Positions 18,696 through 27,196 of a DNA stretch of 64,000 bases are shown in pieces. The notes under the pieces were generated by a model. The model was not told where the DNA came from. It saw only the letters and a list, made by a program, of their open reading frames with translations, and made no database searches. Both the position numbers and the translations under genes were made by a program. Numbering within the stretch: position 1 is the first letter of the stretch; each line of letters opens with the position of its first letter. Source of the stretch: Novosphingobium sp. (GTDB lineage: Bacteria > Pseudomonadota > Alphaproteobacteria > Sphingomonadales > Sphingomonadaceae); the NCBI GenBank assembly GCA_017745295.1, contig JAGHZR010000006.1, positions 124,001 to 188,000 on the forward strand. Reading direction: 5' to 3'.

Positions 18696-20483
18696 GTGAA
18701 GAATTCGGTTGGCCGCGCCATGATGCTGGCCGGCGCCGCACTGGTCGCCACGCCCACGGTTTCGGCGGTTGCCGCTCCCGCCGCGCAGGTCGCCAAGAAG
18801 CAGGCCGCCGACCAGGCCTTCGAGGCGATCTATACCGCCGAATACGAATGGCGCCAGAAGCAGGTCGGCCCTTGCGAGGACACCCCCAAGGACAGCAAGA
18901 TCGTCCTGCCCGACCTCGGCCCAAAGGCGCAGGCCGACCGTCTTGCCTGCTGGACCAAGGTGGAAGGCCAGCTTGCCGCCATCGACCAGAAGCAGCTTTC
19001 GCCCGCCAATCGCGTGAACTTCGCGGTCTACAAGGGGCAGATCGACGCACTGCTCGCCTCGCAGCGGTTCAAGGACTACGAAAAGCCCTTCAATGCCGAT
19101 ACCAGCTTCTGGGGCGATCTGGCCGACTGGGCGCGCAACCCGCTCAAGGACAAGGCTGCCGCCGACAACTACCTCGAAATGCTGCGCGAAATCCCGCGCT
19201 ACTATGACCAGCAGATCGAGAACATGCGCGCGGGCCTGAAGCGCGGCTTCACCGGCCCGCAAGTCACGCTCACCGGACGCGACAAGGGCATCGAACTGGT
19301 GACGCAGGCCAAGTCGGTCGAGGCTTCACCGTTCTACGAACCCTTCCGCAAGCTGCCTTCGACGATTCCCGCCGCCGAGCAGGAAAAGCTGCGTGCCGAG
19401 GCCCGCAAGCTGATTTCGGATGGCGTCGTCCCCGCGCACGTCAAGCTGCTCGCCTTCATGCGGAGCGAGTATGAGAAGGGCGCGCGCAAGACGCTGGCGG
19501 CCTACGACCTGCCGGACGGCAAGGCCTACTACCAGTCGAAGATCGCCGAGTTCGTCACCCTCGACAAGACACCCGAGCAGATCCACCAGATCGGCCTCAG
19601 CGAAATGGCGCGCATCCGTTCGCAGATGAACGAAGTGATGAGCCAAGTCGAGTTCAAGGGCGACCTCAAGGCCTTCCTGCACTTCCTGCGCACCGATCCG
19701 CAGTTCTACCCCAAGACCCCGAACGAGCTGCTCTACCGTGCGGCCTGGATCGCCAAGCAGTTCGACGGCAAGGCCGACCAGTTTTTCGGCCACATGCCGC
19801 GCAGCCGCTTCGCCATCAAGCCGGTGCCGGACGACATCGCGCCGTTCTACACCGGCGGTCGCGGTGGCCCGGGGATCTATCTGGTCAACACTTACGACCT
19901 GCCGAGCCGTCCGTTCTATTCGCAGATCGCGCTGACCCTGCACGAATCCGCGCCCGGCCACGCCATGCAGATGCCGCTGGCGATGGAGAACAAGGACCTC
20001 CCCGCCTTCCGCCGCGACACCTACCTGTCGGCCTATGGCGAAGGCTGGGCGCTCTATTGCGAGGCGCTGGGCGAGGACATGGGCATGTACGAAACGCCAT
20101 ACGACCGCTTCGGCATGCTCAGCTACCAGGCCTGGCGCGCCTCGCGCCTCGTCGTCGATACCGGCATCCACGCCATGGGCTGGAGCCGCGAACAGGCGCA
20201 GCAGTACTTCCGCGACAACACCGCGCTCTCGGACCACGAGATCGAGACCGAAGTCGATCGCTACATCTCCTGGCCGGGGCAGGCGCTGTCCTACTACATG
20301 GGCCAGCTGGCCTTCGTGGACGCCCGCAAGAAGGCCGAGACCGCGCTCGGTCCCAAGTTCAACATCCGCGCGTTCCACGATGCGGTGCTCGAACTCGGCG
20401 GCGTGCCGCTGCCGCTGATCGACCAACGCGTCGACCAGCTCATCAAGGATGGCGGCAAGGGGCCGTACCCCGATGAGGAATAA
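18696..20483 (+). CDS. Exported DUF885-family zinc-type peptidase
   Basis: About 595 residues in the same frame as the dehydrogenase upstream. A strong ribosome site (AAAGGGGA, 18682-18689) lies 6 bases before a GTG that begins a clean signal peptide (residues KNSVGRAMMLAGAALVATPTV then SAVA-A), so independent translation from 18696 is the better model. The DUF885 domain carries HESAPGH at about residue 416 and a Glu in AYGEGWALYCEALG, the metal-site pattern of this family. It is probably a periplasmic di- or oligopeptidase. It overlaps the GH43 gene by 11 bases. The alternative is a single fused protein of about 940 residues, which would strand a signal peptide in its middle. Confidence 0.78.
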   Translation: MKNSVGRAMMLAGAALVATPTVSAVAAPAAQVAKKQAADQAFEAIYTAEYEWRQKQVGPCEDTPKDSKIVLPDLGPKAQADRLACWTKVEGQLAAIDQKQLSPANRVNFAVYKGQIDALLASQRFKDYEKPFNADTSFWGDLADWARNPLKDKAAADNYLEMLREIPRYYDQQIENMRAGLKRGFTGPQVTLTGRDKGIELVTQAKSVEASPFYEPFRKLPSTIPAAEQEKLRAEARKLISDGVVPAHVKLLAFMRSEYEKGARKTLAAYDLPDGKAYYQSKIAEFVTLDKTPEQIHQIGLSEMARIRSQMNEVMSQVEFKGDLKAFLHFLRTDPQFYPKTPNELLYRAAWIAKQFDGKADQFFGHMPRSRFAIKPVPDDIAPFYTGGRGGPGIYLVNTYDLPSRPFYSQIALTLHESAPGHAMQMPLAMENKDLPAFRRDTYLSAYGEGWALYCEALGEDMGMYETPYDRFGMLSYQAWRASRLVVDTGIHAMGWSREQAQQYFRDNTALSDHEIETEVDRYISWPGQALSYYMGQLAFVDARKKAETALGPKFNIRAFHDAVLELGGVPLPLIDQRVDQLIKDGGKGPYPDEE

Positions 20484-22059
20484 GCTCGCAGTGATCCTGG
20501 CGGCCGGCGCATTCGCGTCGGCCGCCTCGGCGCAGCAGTCCGTTGCTCCGGCCGGACGGGACATCACCGTGCCGGGCAACCCGATCCTCGCGGACGGCGA
20601 CTATTACTCGGCCGACCCCGCGCCGTTCGTCGCCGACGGGCAGTTCTGGATCCTGACCGGGCACGATATGGCGGCGCCCAACGTCAACGACTTCATCATG
20701 CCCGACTGGCAACTGTTGAGAACGGACGATCCCACGCCCGGCCCGAACGGGGCGAAGTGGACGCACTATCCCGCCTTCCTCAAGCCCGAGAACGTCTTCA
20801 CCTGGGCGGAACCGGCAAGGGCCTATGCCGGACAGATCATCCAGGGACCGGACAAGCGTTTCTACCTCTACGCCCCGGTCATGGAGAAGGACAGCGACGC
20901 CAAGGACCGTTTCGCGATCGGCGTGGCCGTGGCCGACAGCCCTCTCGGCCCGTGGCGCGACGCGCATCCTTCGGGGCCGATCGTCTCGCAGAAAGTCCCG
21001 GTCGCCAACGACATCCAGAATATCGACCCGACAATCCTGATCGACGACGATGGCCGGGTCTATCTTTACTGGGGCACGTTCGGCCAGATGCGCGGCATGG
21101 AACTGGCGCGCGACATGATCACGCCCAAGGGGCCGGAACAGACCATCACCGGTCTCACCGGCTTCTTCGAGGCGCCGTGGATCATGAAGCGCAAGGGCAC
21201 CTATTACATGCTCTATGCGGGCAACAAGGCAGGTCCGACCTCGGACTGCACGCCTGCGGTCTACCACGCCTGCATCGCCTATGGCACCGCGCCTTCGCCG
21301 ATGGGGCCGTGGATCTACCGTGGCGTGGCGCTGAAGCCAGTCTCCTCCACGACCTCGCATCCGGGAGCGGTGGAGTTCAAGGGCCAGTGGTACATGGTCT
21401 ATCACACGGCGGACGCGAAAGACGGCGGCCATTTCCGCCGCAGCGTCGCGGTCGACCGGATGGAGTGGGACGACAGCGTCAGCCCCGCGCTTATCCGTAC
21501 GGTCGTACCAAGCTTCCGTCCGCAGCCGCCGCAGGCCCCGAGCCGCAATATCGCGCGCTCGGCCTGGGCTACGGCCTCGAACGACCCGGTGCCGGTGCAG
21601 TTCTGGATCAAGGCGCTCAACAACGGGGCGGTAAAGGACGCTCCGCTTCCGCCCGACATGTGGGGAAGCTGGTCGCCGAACAACCCGCCGCGTCAGTGGA
21701 TCGAGTACCGTTGGGACAAGCCGGTGACGATCGACGGTTCGCGCATCCGGTTCTGGAACGACCAGCCCGCAGGGTCCGGCGTCGGCGTCGCGCCGCCTGC
21801 GAAGTGGCATCTGGAATATTGGGCCGCCAAGGGCTGGAAGCCGGTGCCGGGCGCGAGCGCCTATGGCACTGCCGCCGATGCTTTCCAGCCAGTGTCGTTC
21901 CCCAAGATCACCACGCGCTGCCTGCGTGCGGTGATGGACGCCTCGACAGACGGAAAGACCCACGCCGCGCTGGCCGTTCAGGAGTGGGAAGTGCTCGCTC
22001 CCGCAAGCGCTCCGATCACCCTTCGGGAAAGCACGACGATCCCGCAGCCTTGCGGATAG
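20473..22059 (+). CDS. GH43-family glycoside hydrolase with C-terminal discoidin-like domain
   Basis: A 528-residue exported protein with a signal peptide ending ASAASAQ. It has the five-bladed propeller signature of GH43: the general-base Asp in SADPAPFV (about residue 46), the pKa-modulating Asp in NIDPTILIDDDG (about 187) and the acid Glu in GFFEAPW (about 231). The C-terminal part (about 355-510) looks like a galactose-binding-type module (ARSAWATASNDPVP, PRQWIEYRWDKPVTIDG). GH43 members cut alpha-L-arabinofuranosyl, xylosyl or beta-1,3-galactosyl links; in this operon an arabinose- or galactan-directed role on glycoprotein side chains is likely. ATG 20473 overlaps the DUF885 stop. A hairpin terminator follows at 22107. 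Confidence 0.82.
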   Translation: MRNKLAVILAAGAFASAASAQQSVAPAGRDITVPGNPILADGDYYSADPAPFVADGQFWILTGHDMAAPNVNDFIMPDWQLLRTDDPTPGPNGAKWTHYPAFLKPENVFTWAEPARAYAGQIIQGPDKRFYLYAPVMEKDSDAKDRFAIGVAVADSPLGPWRDAHPSGPIVSQKVPVANDIQNIDPTILIDDDGRVYLYWGTFGQMRGMELARDMITPKGPEQTITGLTGFFEAPWIMKRKGTYYMLYAGNKAGPTSDCTPAVYHACIAYGTAPSPMGPWIYRGVALKPVSSTTSHPGAVEFKGQWYMVYHTADAKDGGHFRRSVAVDRMEWDDSVSPALIRTVVPSFRPQPPQAPSRNIARSAWATASNDPVPVQFWIKALNNGAVKDAPLPPDMWGSWSPNNPPRQWIEYRWDKPVTIDGSRIRFWNDQPAGSGVGVAPPAKWHLEYWAAKGWKPVPGASAYGTAADAFQPVSFPKITTRCLRAVMDASTDGKTHAALAVQEWEVLAPASAPITLRESTTIPQPCG

Positions 22060-22106
22060 AGGCCCGATAAGCCCACATAGCCGGATCACGCAAAAGCCAT
22101 GCTGGA

Positions 22107-22136
22107 GGGCGCAGGTCAAAAACCTGCGCCCTTTCT
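22107..22136 (+). terminator. Rho-independent terminator after the GH43 operon
   Basis: A perfect 10-base stem (gggcgcaggt / acctgcgccc) with a 5-base loop is followed by TTTCT. It closes the GH127-dehydrogenase-DUF885-GH43 transcript. Confidence 0.85.
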
Positions 22137-22231
22137 GTTGGGCGCTTTCCAGATATTTCTTCGAGCCGGAATTACTCAGACAAAAAATTCGTCACGCGCC
22201 AGAAACCGCCTTGACTCATTTCTGATATCGT

Positions 22232-22247
22232 AAGACGTATACGATAT
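22232..22247. promoter_or_regulatory. Operator-like site 3 (GntR-type), before the TonB receptor
   Basis: The 16 bases aagacgtatacgatat match the perfect palindrome at 13 of 16 positions. A further half-site, gatatcgta, lies at 22224-22232. The site is about 50 bases upstream of the receptor start codon. Confidence 0.68.
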
Positions 22248-22297
22248 AAACAAGACGTGTCGGTTTGAAGACACCGACATAAAAACAGGGGGTTTCG

Positions 22298-25027
22298 ATG
22301 GCATCTCTTAAATTCCTGAAAATCTCGACGGCGCTGACGTCCGTCGTCGCGACCGGCATGACCGTTCCCGCCTGGGCGCAGGATCAGGCTGCCGCGACTT
22401 CAGAATTGTCGGACCAGAACGGCGCTGCGATCATCGTGACCGGGGTTCGCGGCAGCGTCGAAGCCGCCGCGACGAAGAAGAAGAATTCCAAGCAGATCGT
22501 CGATGCCATCGTAGCCGAAGACGTCGGCAAGCTGCCCGACAACAACGTTCCGGAAGCACTGTCGCGCGTCACCGGCGTCCAGATCACCCGCGAGCGCGGC
22601 CAGGGCCAGAGCGTGACGATCCGCGGCCTGAGCCAGGTCCAGACGACGATCAACGGCAACAACACCAATCTGGGTGTCGATCGCTCGATCAACCTGTCGG
22701 ACATCCCGGCTGAGCTGCTGAAGTCGGTGGAAGTTTACAAGACCCGCACGGCCGACCAGGTGGAAGGCGGCGTGGCCGGTACAGTCAACGTCGAACTGCG
22801 CCGCCCGCTCGACCTCAAGAAGGGACTGACGGTCGCAGGCAGCCTTCGCGGCGCCTATGACGAATATGCGAAGAAGGTCAGCCCCTACGGCAGCCTGCTG
22901 GTCGGCGAGCGCTTCGACACCGGCATCGGCGAGATGGGCTTCCTGATCAACGGCTCCTGGACCAAGACGTTCTATCAGGAAAACTACGTCGAGGGTGAAT
23001 CCCCGGATACGGTCTGCTGCGAAGGCGAGGCGGGGAGTGCACTTTACAACCTGCCGGAATCCTTGCGCAATACCGTCATTCCCTATCGCACCCAATACGG
23101 CACCGAGAGCGGCTACATCACCCGTCCCTCACTCAATGCCGTGTTCCACTGGAAGCCGTCGGATCAGCTCGAATTCGTTCTGGAGGGCGGCTACATGGGA
23201 TCGAAGGAGCGCCGTTCCGTCGATCGCATCTGGACACTCAACCGCGAGCGCGGGACCCAGTTTAGCGATATCGAACTGATGCCGGACGGGCAGACCATCA
23301 AGAAGCTGACTATCGCCAATCCCAATGGCGTTCCCGCCTGGATCGACGGCACCTACAACACCCTGAAACGCGATCTCTACACAACGAACTTCGAGACGAA
23401 CTGGCACAACGACACCGTCCAGCTCCACTTCGGCACCCAGTACAACTGGAGCAACGACAACTACTACTACGTCCAGCAGATCCTGCGCCCTTACGGCCTG
23501 ACCTCCGCGACGATCGATTTCGTATCGGACGCCTATTCGCGGCCGATCCCCTCGATCACTTTCAACGGCGGGGATATGTCCAGTCCGTCCGGTTACGGCG
23601 TCAATCGCTTCCAGGACAACATTGGCGTTTCGAAGAACAAGGAGTTCGCGGCGCAGACGGACCTGACACTGAAGCTGAGCGAGGAAGGCTTCCTGCGCTC
23701 GCTGCAAGTCGGCGGTCGCTTCAACCGCCGCAACGTCTTCCGCAACTATGGGTATCGTGACGGCAATCCGCGCGTGAATGGCCGGGATGCGCCGCTGACG
23801 GCGTTCCCCGGCGGCAGCCTTGCCTCTGCCACCAGCGTGGACCTTCCGGGTTCGCCGATCTGGTATCGCATTCCGGGCAAGACCCTGCTCAGTTCCATCG
23901 ACGACATCCGCGCCTATATCCTGGCGACCGATCCCGGCAGTGCCACCACTTTCGCCAGCGAACTGCCGCCGAGCGATCGGGGGCAGACCTACCGGTCCAT
24001 TGAACACACGTTCGCGGCATTCGCGCAGTTGAACTACGGCTTCGACATCGGCATCCCCGTGGACGGTGTGATCGGCCTGCGCGCCGTGAATACCTGGGGT
24101 AGTTCTACCAGCTTCGATTTCCGTGTGCCTGTAGGCGGAGGCGCCGTGGAAGTGGGCCAATCCAACGGTCGGGGCAACTTCATGGACTATCTGCCCAGCG
24201 TCACCGGCACGTTGCATTTCGACGACAAGACCCAGCTGCGCCTCTCGTACACCACCAATGTGTCCCGCGCGAGCTTCTACGATCTGCGGCCGTTCTACTT
24301 CGTCGATCCCAATGCGACGAACCCGACCGTGGATGCAGGCAATCCGGAACTGAAGGCACAACGCGAGTGGTCGCTCGACGCAAGCCTCGAACACTACTTC
24401 GGCAGGGCCGGTGCGGTGTCGCTTGCCGGTTATTACAAGAAGGTGAGCAACTGGTTCTATTTCGACCGCCGTGCCGTGGACGACCTCGCCTACTACGGCC
24501 TGCCGGGCCGCAGCGGCTTCATCGCCCAACAGCGCAATGCGGGTGATGGCCAGTTCATCGGCGCCGAATTTTCCGCCCAGACCTTCTTCGATTTCCTGCC
24601 GGGCTTCTGGAGCAACTTCGGCGCGAGCGTGAACGCCACTCGCATTTTCCGTGCGCGCATCGAATATCCTTATCCCGAGGACTTCCCGGGCGCATTCGAT
24701 GCCCCGGAAGTGTCGAAGTGGACGGCGAACGCTGCGCTCTATTATGACACGGCGAAGTTCAGCGCCCGCGTCGCCTATAATTACCGGTCGCCTTATCGTA
24801 TGACCGTTTGGGTCGATAACCCTGCCTATTCCTGGTACAACGACGATACGTCCCGCCTCGATGCAGCGATCAACTATACGCCGGTGGAGTTCATGACGCT
24901 GTCGATCGAAGGTACGAACCTGCTGGGCAACGACGTCTATCGTTACTTTGGCAAGCAGAACCTTCTCCCGCTCGGCGTCCGCAATCTGGCGCGTACGGTT
25001 CAGGGAAGTGTCCGCTTCCGCTTCTGA
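22298..25027 (+). CDS. TonB-dependent outer-membrane receptor
   Basis: A 909-residue receptor. A signal peptide (to about PAWAQ) precedes a TonB-box-like segment (GAAIIVTGVRGS), the plug domain (KQIVDAIVAEDVGKLPDNNVPEALSRVTGVQI, then VTIRGLSQVQTTINGNN) and a beta-barrel ending in alternating aromatic residues (SVRFRF). The plug type is the one common in xanthomonad and sphingomonad carbohydrate or peptide utilisation loci. It has its own operator-like site upstream and a terminator downstream, so it is a separate transcript of the same regulon. It probably imports the oligosaccharides or glycopeptides made by the secreted enzymes nearby; no inner-membrane transporter is present in the block. 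Confidence 0.92.
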   Translation: MASLKFLKISTALTSVVATGMTVPAWAQDQAAATSELSDQNGAAIIVTGVRGSVEAAATKKKNSKQIVDAIVAEDVGKLPDNNVPEALSRVTGVQITRERGQGQSVTIRGLSQVQTTINGNNTNLGVDRSINLSDIPAELLKSVEVYKTRTADQVEGGVAGTVNVELRRPLDLKKGLTVAGSLRGAYDEYAKKVSPYGSLLVGERFDTGIGEMGFLINGSWTKTFYQENYVEGESPDTVCCEGEAGSALYNLPESLRNTVIPYRTQYGTESGYITRPSLNAVFHWKPSDQLEFVLEGGYMGSKERRSVDRIWTLNRERGTQFSDIELMPDGQTIKKLTIANPNGVPAWIDGTYNTLKRDLYTTNFETNWHNDTVQLHFGTQYNWSNDNYYYVQQILRPYGLTSATIDFVSDAYSRPIPSITFNGGDMSSPSGYGVNRFQDNIGVSKNKEFAAQTDLTLKLSEEGFLRSLQVGGRFNRRNVFRNYGYRDGNPRVNGRDAPLTAFPGGSLASATSVDLPGSPIWYRIPGKTLLSSIDDIRAYILATDPGSATTFASELPPSDRGQTYRSIEHTFAAFAQLNYGFDIGIPVDGVIGLRAVNTWGSSTSFDFRVPVGGGAVEVGQSNGRGNFMDYLPSVTGTLHFDDKTQLRLSYTTNVSRASFYDLRPFYFVDPNATNPTVDAGNPELKAQREWSLDASLEHYFGRAGAVSLAGYYKKVSNWFYFDRRAVDDLAYYGLPGRSGFIAQQRNAGDGQFIGAEFSAQTFFDFLPGFWSNFGASVNATRIFRARIEYPYPEDFPGAFDAPEVSKWTANAALYYDTAKFSARVAYNYRSPYRMTVWVDNPAYSWYNDDTSRLDAAINYTPVEFMTLSIEGTNLLGNDVYRYFGKQNLLPLGVRNLARTVQGSVRFRF

Positions 25028-25059
25028 TGGTCAGCCCATCTCCGTCAGTATAAAAAATG

Positions 25060-25092
25060 GAGCCGTCTCGGGAAACCGGGACGGCTCTTTTC
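25060..25092 (+). terminator. Rho-independent terminator after the TonB receptor
   Basis: The stem gagccgtctcgg / ccgggacggctc (11 of 12 paired) with a short GAAA-type loop is followed by TTTTCC. Confidence 0.85.
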
Positions 25093-25170
25093 CTGCATTG
25101 TTCCCGATTGCAGAACGGTGCACAAAATTCCGCATCCGGTGATAATTTTGCAATTGTCGTGCGCTACATA

Positions 25171-25186
25171 ATATCGTATACGATAT
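25171..25186. promoter_or_regulatory. Operator-like site 4 (GntR-type), perfect palindrome
   Basis: The sequence atatcgtatacgatat is a perfect 16-base palindrome 30 bases before the DapA-family gene. It is the best copy of the motif shared by the four transcription units of this block. Confidence 0.75.
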
Positions 25187-25216
25187 CTCAATTCAGAGAG
25201 AGTAGGAAGAATCTTC

Positions 25217-26131
25217 ATGGCAATTGGTTGGAAGGGTGTGTTCCCGGCAGTGACGACGCAGCTCCGTGAGGATCTGTCGATCGATCTCGCCGACACCCAG
25301 CGCGTGGTCGACGATCTCATCAACGACGGCGTGACCGGCGTGATCGCGCTCGGCACCGTGGGTGAGAACAACTCGCTCGAATATGACGAGAAGGTCCAGG
25401 TTCTCTCGGCCATCGTCGAAGCGGTGAACGGCCGCGTTCCGGTCGTCACCGGCGTTTCCGAATTCGATACCCGCCGCGCGGTGCGTTATGCGCAGGCTGC
25501 CGAGAAGGCCGGCGCCGACGGTCTCATGCTGTTGCCGCCGATGGTCTACGTGCCGAAGGCGCACGAACTCGTCGCGCACTTCAAGGGCGTGGCCGAGCAG
25601 ACCGGCCTGCCGATTATGCTCTACAACAACCCGCCGGCCTATCGTACCGTGATCGACAAGGACGTCCTTGCCGCGCTGGTCGACGTGAAGAACATCGTCG
25701 CCGTCAAGGAATCCGCGCCGGACACCCGCCGCTTCACCGACTTCAAGAACATCTTCGGCGATCGCTACACCCTGTTCGCAGGTCTCGACGACGTGGCGCT
25801 CGAAGGTCTCTACCTCGGCGCGCAGGGCTGGGTTTCGGGCCTTACCAACGCCTTCCCGAAGGAATCGGTCGAGCTGGTCAAGGCTTTCGAGCGCGGCGAT
25901 CACGCCAAGGCCATGGAAATCTATCGCTGGTTCATGCCGCTCCTCCACCTCGACGCCGACCACGATCTGGTCCAGTCGATCAAGCTGGCCGAGCAGGTCA
26001 TGGGTCGCGGTTCGGAGCGTGTCCTGCCTCCGCGCTACGTCCTTGAGGGCGAACGCCGCGCGCAGGTGATCGCGATGGTCGAAAAGGCCGCCGCCACCCG
26101 CCCCGACCTGACCGTCGCGGCAGCAGCATAA
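25217..26131 (+). CDS. DapA/NAL-superfamily lyase, possible pyrroline-4-hydroxy-2-carboxylate deaminase
   Basis: A 304-residue TIM-barrel protein of the dihydrodipicolinate synthase/N-acetylneuraminate lyase superfamily. The Schiff-base Lys is in VAVKES (K164) and the catalytic Tyr in IMLYNNP (Y136); the GTVGENNSL segment replaces the GTTGE loop of true DapA. Beside a 4-hydroxyproline epimerase-type gene, the likely reaction is deamination of pyrroline-4-hydroxy-2-carboxylate to 2-oxoglutarate semialdehyde. A 2-keto-3-deoxy-L-arabonate dehydratase, which is in the same superfamily and gives the same product, is the main alternative. It heads a two-gene operon under the perfect palindromic operator; the epimerase starts 10 bases after its stop. 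Confidence 0.72.
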   Translation: MAIGWKGVFPAVTTQLREDLSIDLADTQRVVDDLINDGVTGVIALGTVGENNSLEYDEKVQVLSAIVEAVNGRVPVVTGVSEFDTRRAVRYAQAAEKAGADGLMLLPPMVYVPKAHELVAHFKGVAEQTGLPIMLYNNPPAYRTVIDKDVLAALVDVKNIVAVKESAPDTRRFTDFKNIFGDRYTLFAGLDDVALEGLYLGAQGWVSGLTNAFPKESVELVKAFERGDHAKAMEIYRWFMPLLHLDADHDLVQSIKLAEQVMGRGSERVLPPRYVLEGERRAQVIAMVEKAAATRPDLTVAAAA

Positions 26132-26141
26132 GGGAGCGTCG

Positions 26142-27155
26142 ATGCGGCACACTTTCTTCTGCATCGACGGCCACACAGCCGGTAACCCCGTTCGCCTTGT
26201 GGCGGGCGGGGCTCCGCTGTTGAAGGGCAGTTCCATGTCCGAACGGCGGCAGGACTTCCTGTCGCGCTTCGACTGGATCCGCACCGGCCTGTGCTTCGAA
26301 CCGCGCGGGCACGACATGATGTCGGGCGGCTTCCTCTATCCGCCGACCGATGCCGCCAACGATATCGGCATCCTGTTCATCGAGACTTCCGGCTGCCTGC
26401 CGATGTGCGGCCACGGCACCATCGGCATGGTGACCTTCGGCCTCGAACACGGACTGATCCAGCCCGCGACGCCGGGCAGGCTGCGCGTCGAGGTGCCGGC
26501 GGGCGTGATCGAGATCGCCTATGAGACTGAAGGCCAGAAAGTCACTTCGGTGCGCATCACCAATGTCCCCGCTTATGTCGCCGAGCGCGGCATCGAGGTG
26601 GACGTGGAGGGCATCGGCCCGCTGACCATCGACGTGTCCTATGGCGGCAACTACTACGCCATCGTCGAGCCGCAGGGTAACTACACCGGCCTCGACGACC
26701 TCGGCGCCTCGCGCATCGTCGAGCTTTCGGGCCGCATCCGCGAAGCCGTGCGGGCGAAGTACGAGCCGGTCCATCCGCTCGATTCCACGATCCGCGGCGT
26801 CAGCCACGTGCTCTGGGCCGACAAGCCCCGAAATACTGGACTTGGGCATGAGGGCGCCGATGGCCGCAACGCCGTGTTCTACGGTGACAAGGCGATCGAC
26901 CGCAGCCCCTGCGGAACCGGCACTTCGGCCCGCATTGCACATCTCCACGCGACCGGACGGCTCAAGCAAGGCGAGCGCTTCGTGCACGAAAGCTACATCT
27001 GCAGCCGCTTCATCGGCGTGGTGGAGCAGGAAGTCATGCTTGGCGACAAGCCGGCGATCATCCCTTCGATCGAAGGCTCGGCCATCGCTACGGGCTTCAA
27101 CACGATCTGGATCGACCAGGCCGACCCGTTCTGGGCCGGTTTCCAGGTGACCTGA
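26142..27155 (+). CDS. Proline racemase-superfamily enzyme, probable 4-hydroxyproline 2-epimerase
   Basis: A 337-residue cytoplasmic protein of the proline racemase superfamily. Both catalytic cysteines are present: C89 in MCGHGTIG and about C257 in DRSPCGTGTSARIAHLHATG. Two active-site cysteines fit racemase or epimerase activity; 3-hydroxyproline dehydratases have Thr at the second position. It would convert trans-4-hydroxy-L-proline to cis-4-hydroxy-D-proline. The following D-hydroxyproline dehydrogenase and 2-oxoglutarate semialdehyde dehydrogenase are not in this window. The DapA-family gene upstream supports the pathway. It is the last gene of the block, and a hairpin terminator separates it from the convergent importer ATPase. 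Confidence 0.82.
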   Translation: MRHTFFCIDGHTAGNPVRLVAGGAPLLKGSSMSERRQDFLSRFDWIRTGLCFEPRGHDMMSGGFLYPPTDAANDIGILFIETSGCLPMCGHGTIGMVTFGLEHGLIQPATPGRLRVEVPAGVIEIAYETEGQKVTSVRITNVPAYVAERGIEVDVEGIGPLTIDVSYGGNYYAIVEPQGNYTGLDDLGASRIVELSGRIREAVRAKYEPVHPLDSTIRGVSHVLWADKPRNTGLGHEGADGRNAVFYGDKAIDRSPCGTGTSARIAHLHATGRLKQGERFVHESYICSRFIGVVEQEVMLGDKPAIIPSIEGSAIATGFNTIWIDQADPFWAGFQVT

Positions 27156-27161
27156 TCGGCG

Positions 27162-27196
27162 GCGGGGAGGAGGCTCGCGATCCTGCTCCCCGCTTT
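27162..27196. terminator. Bidirectional hairpin between epimerase and importer ATPase
   Basis: The arms gcggggag (27162-27169) and ctccccgc (27186-27193) pair and are followed by TTT. The hairpin lies in the 40-base gap between convergent genes. Confidence 0.7.
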
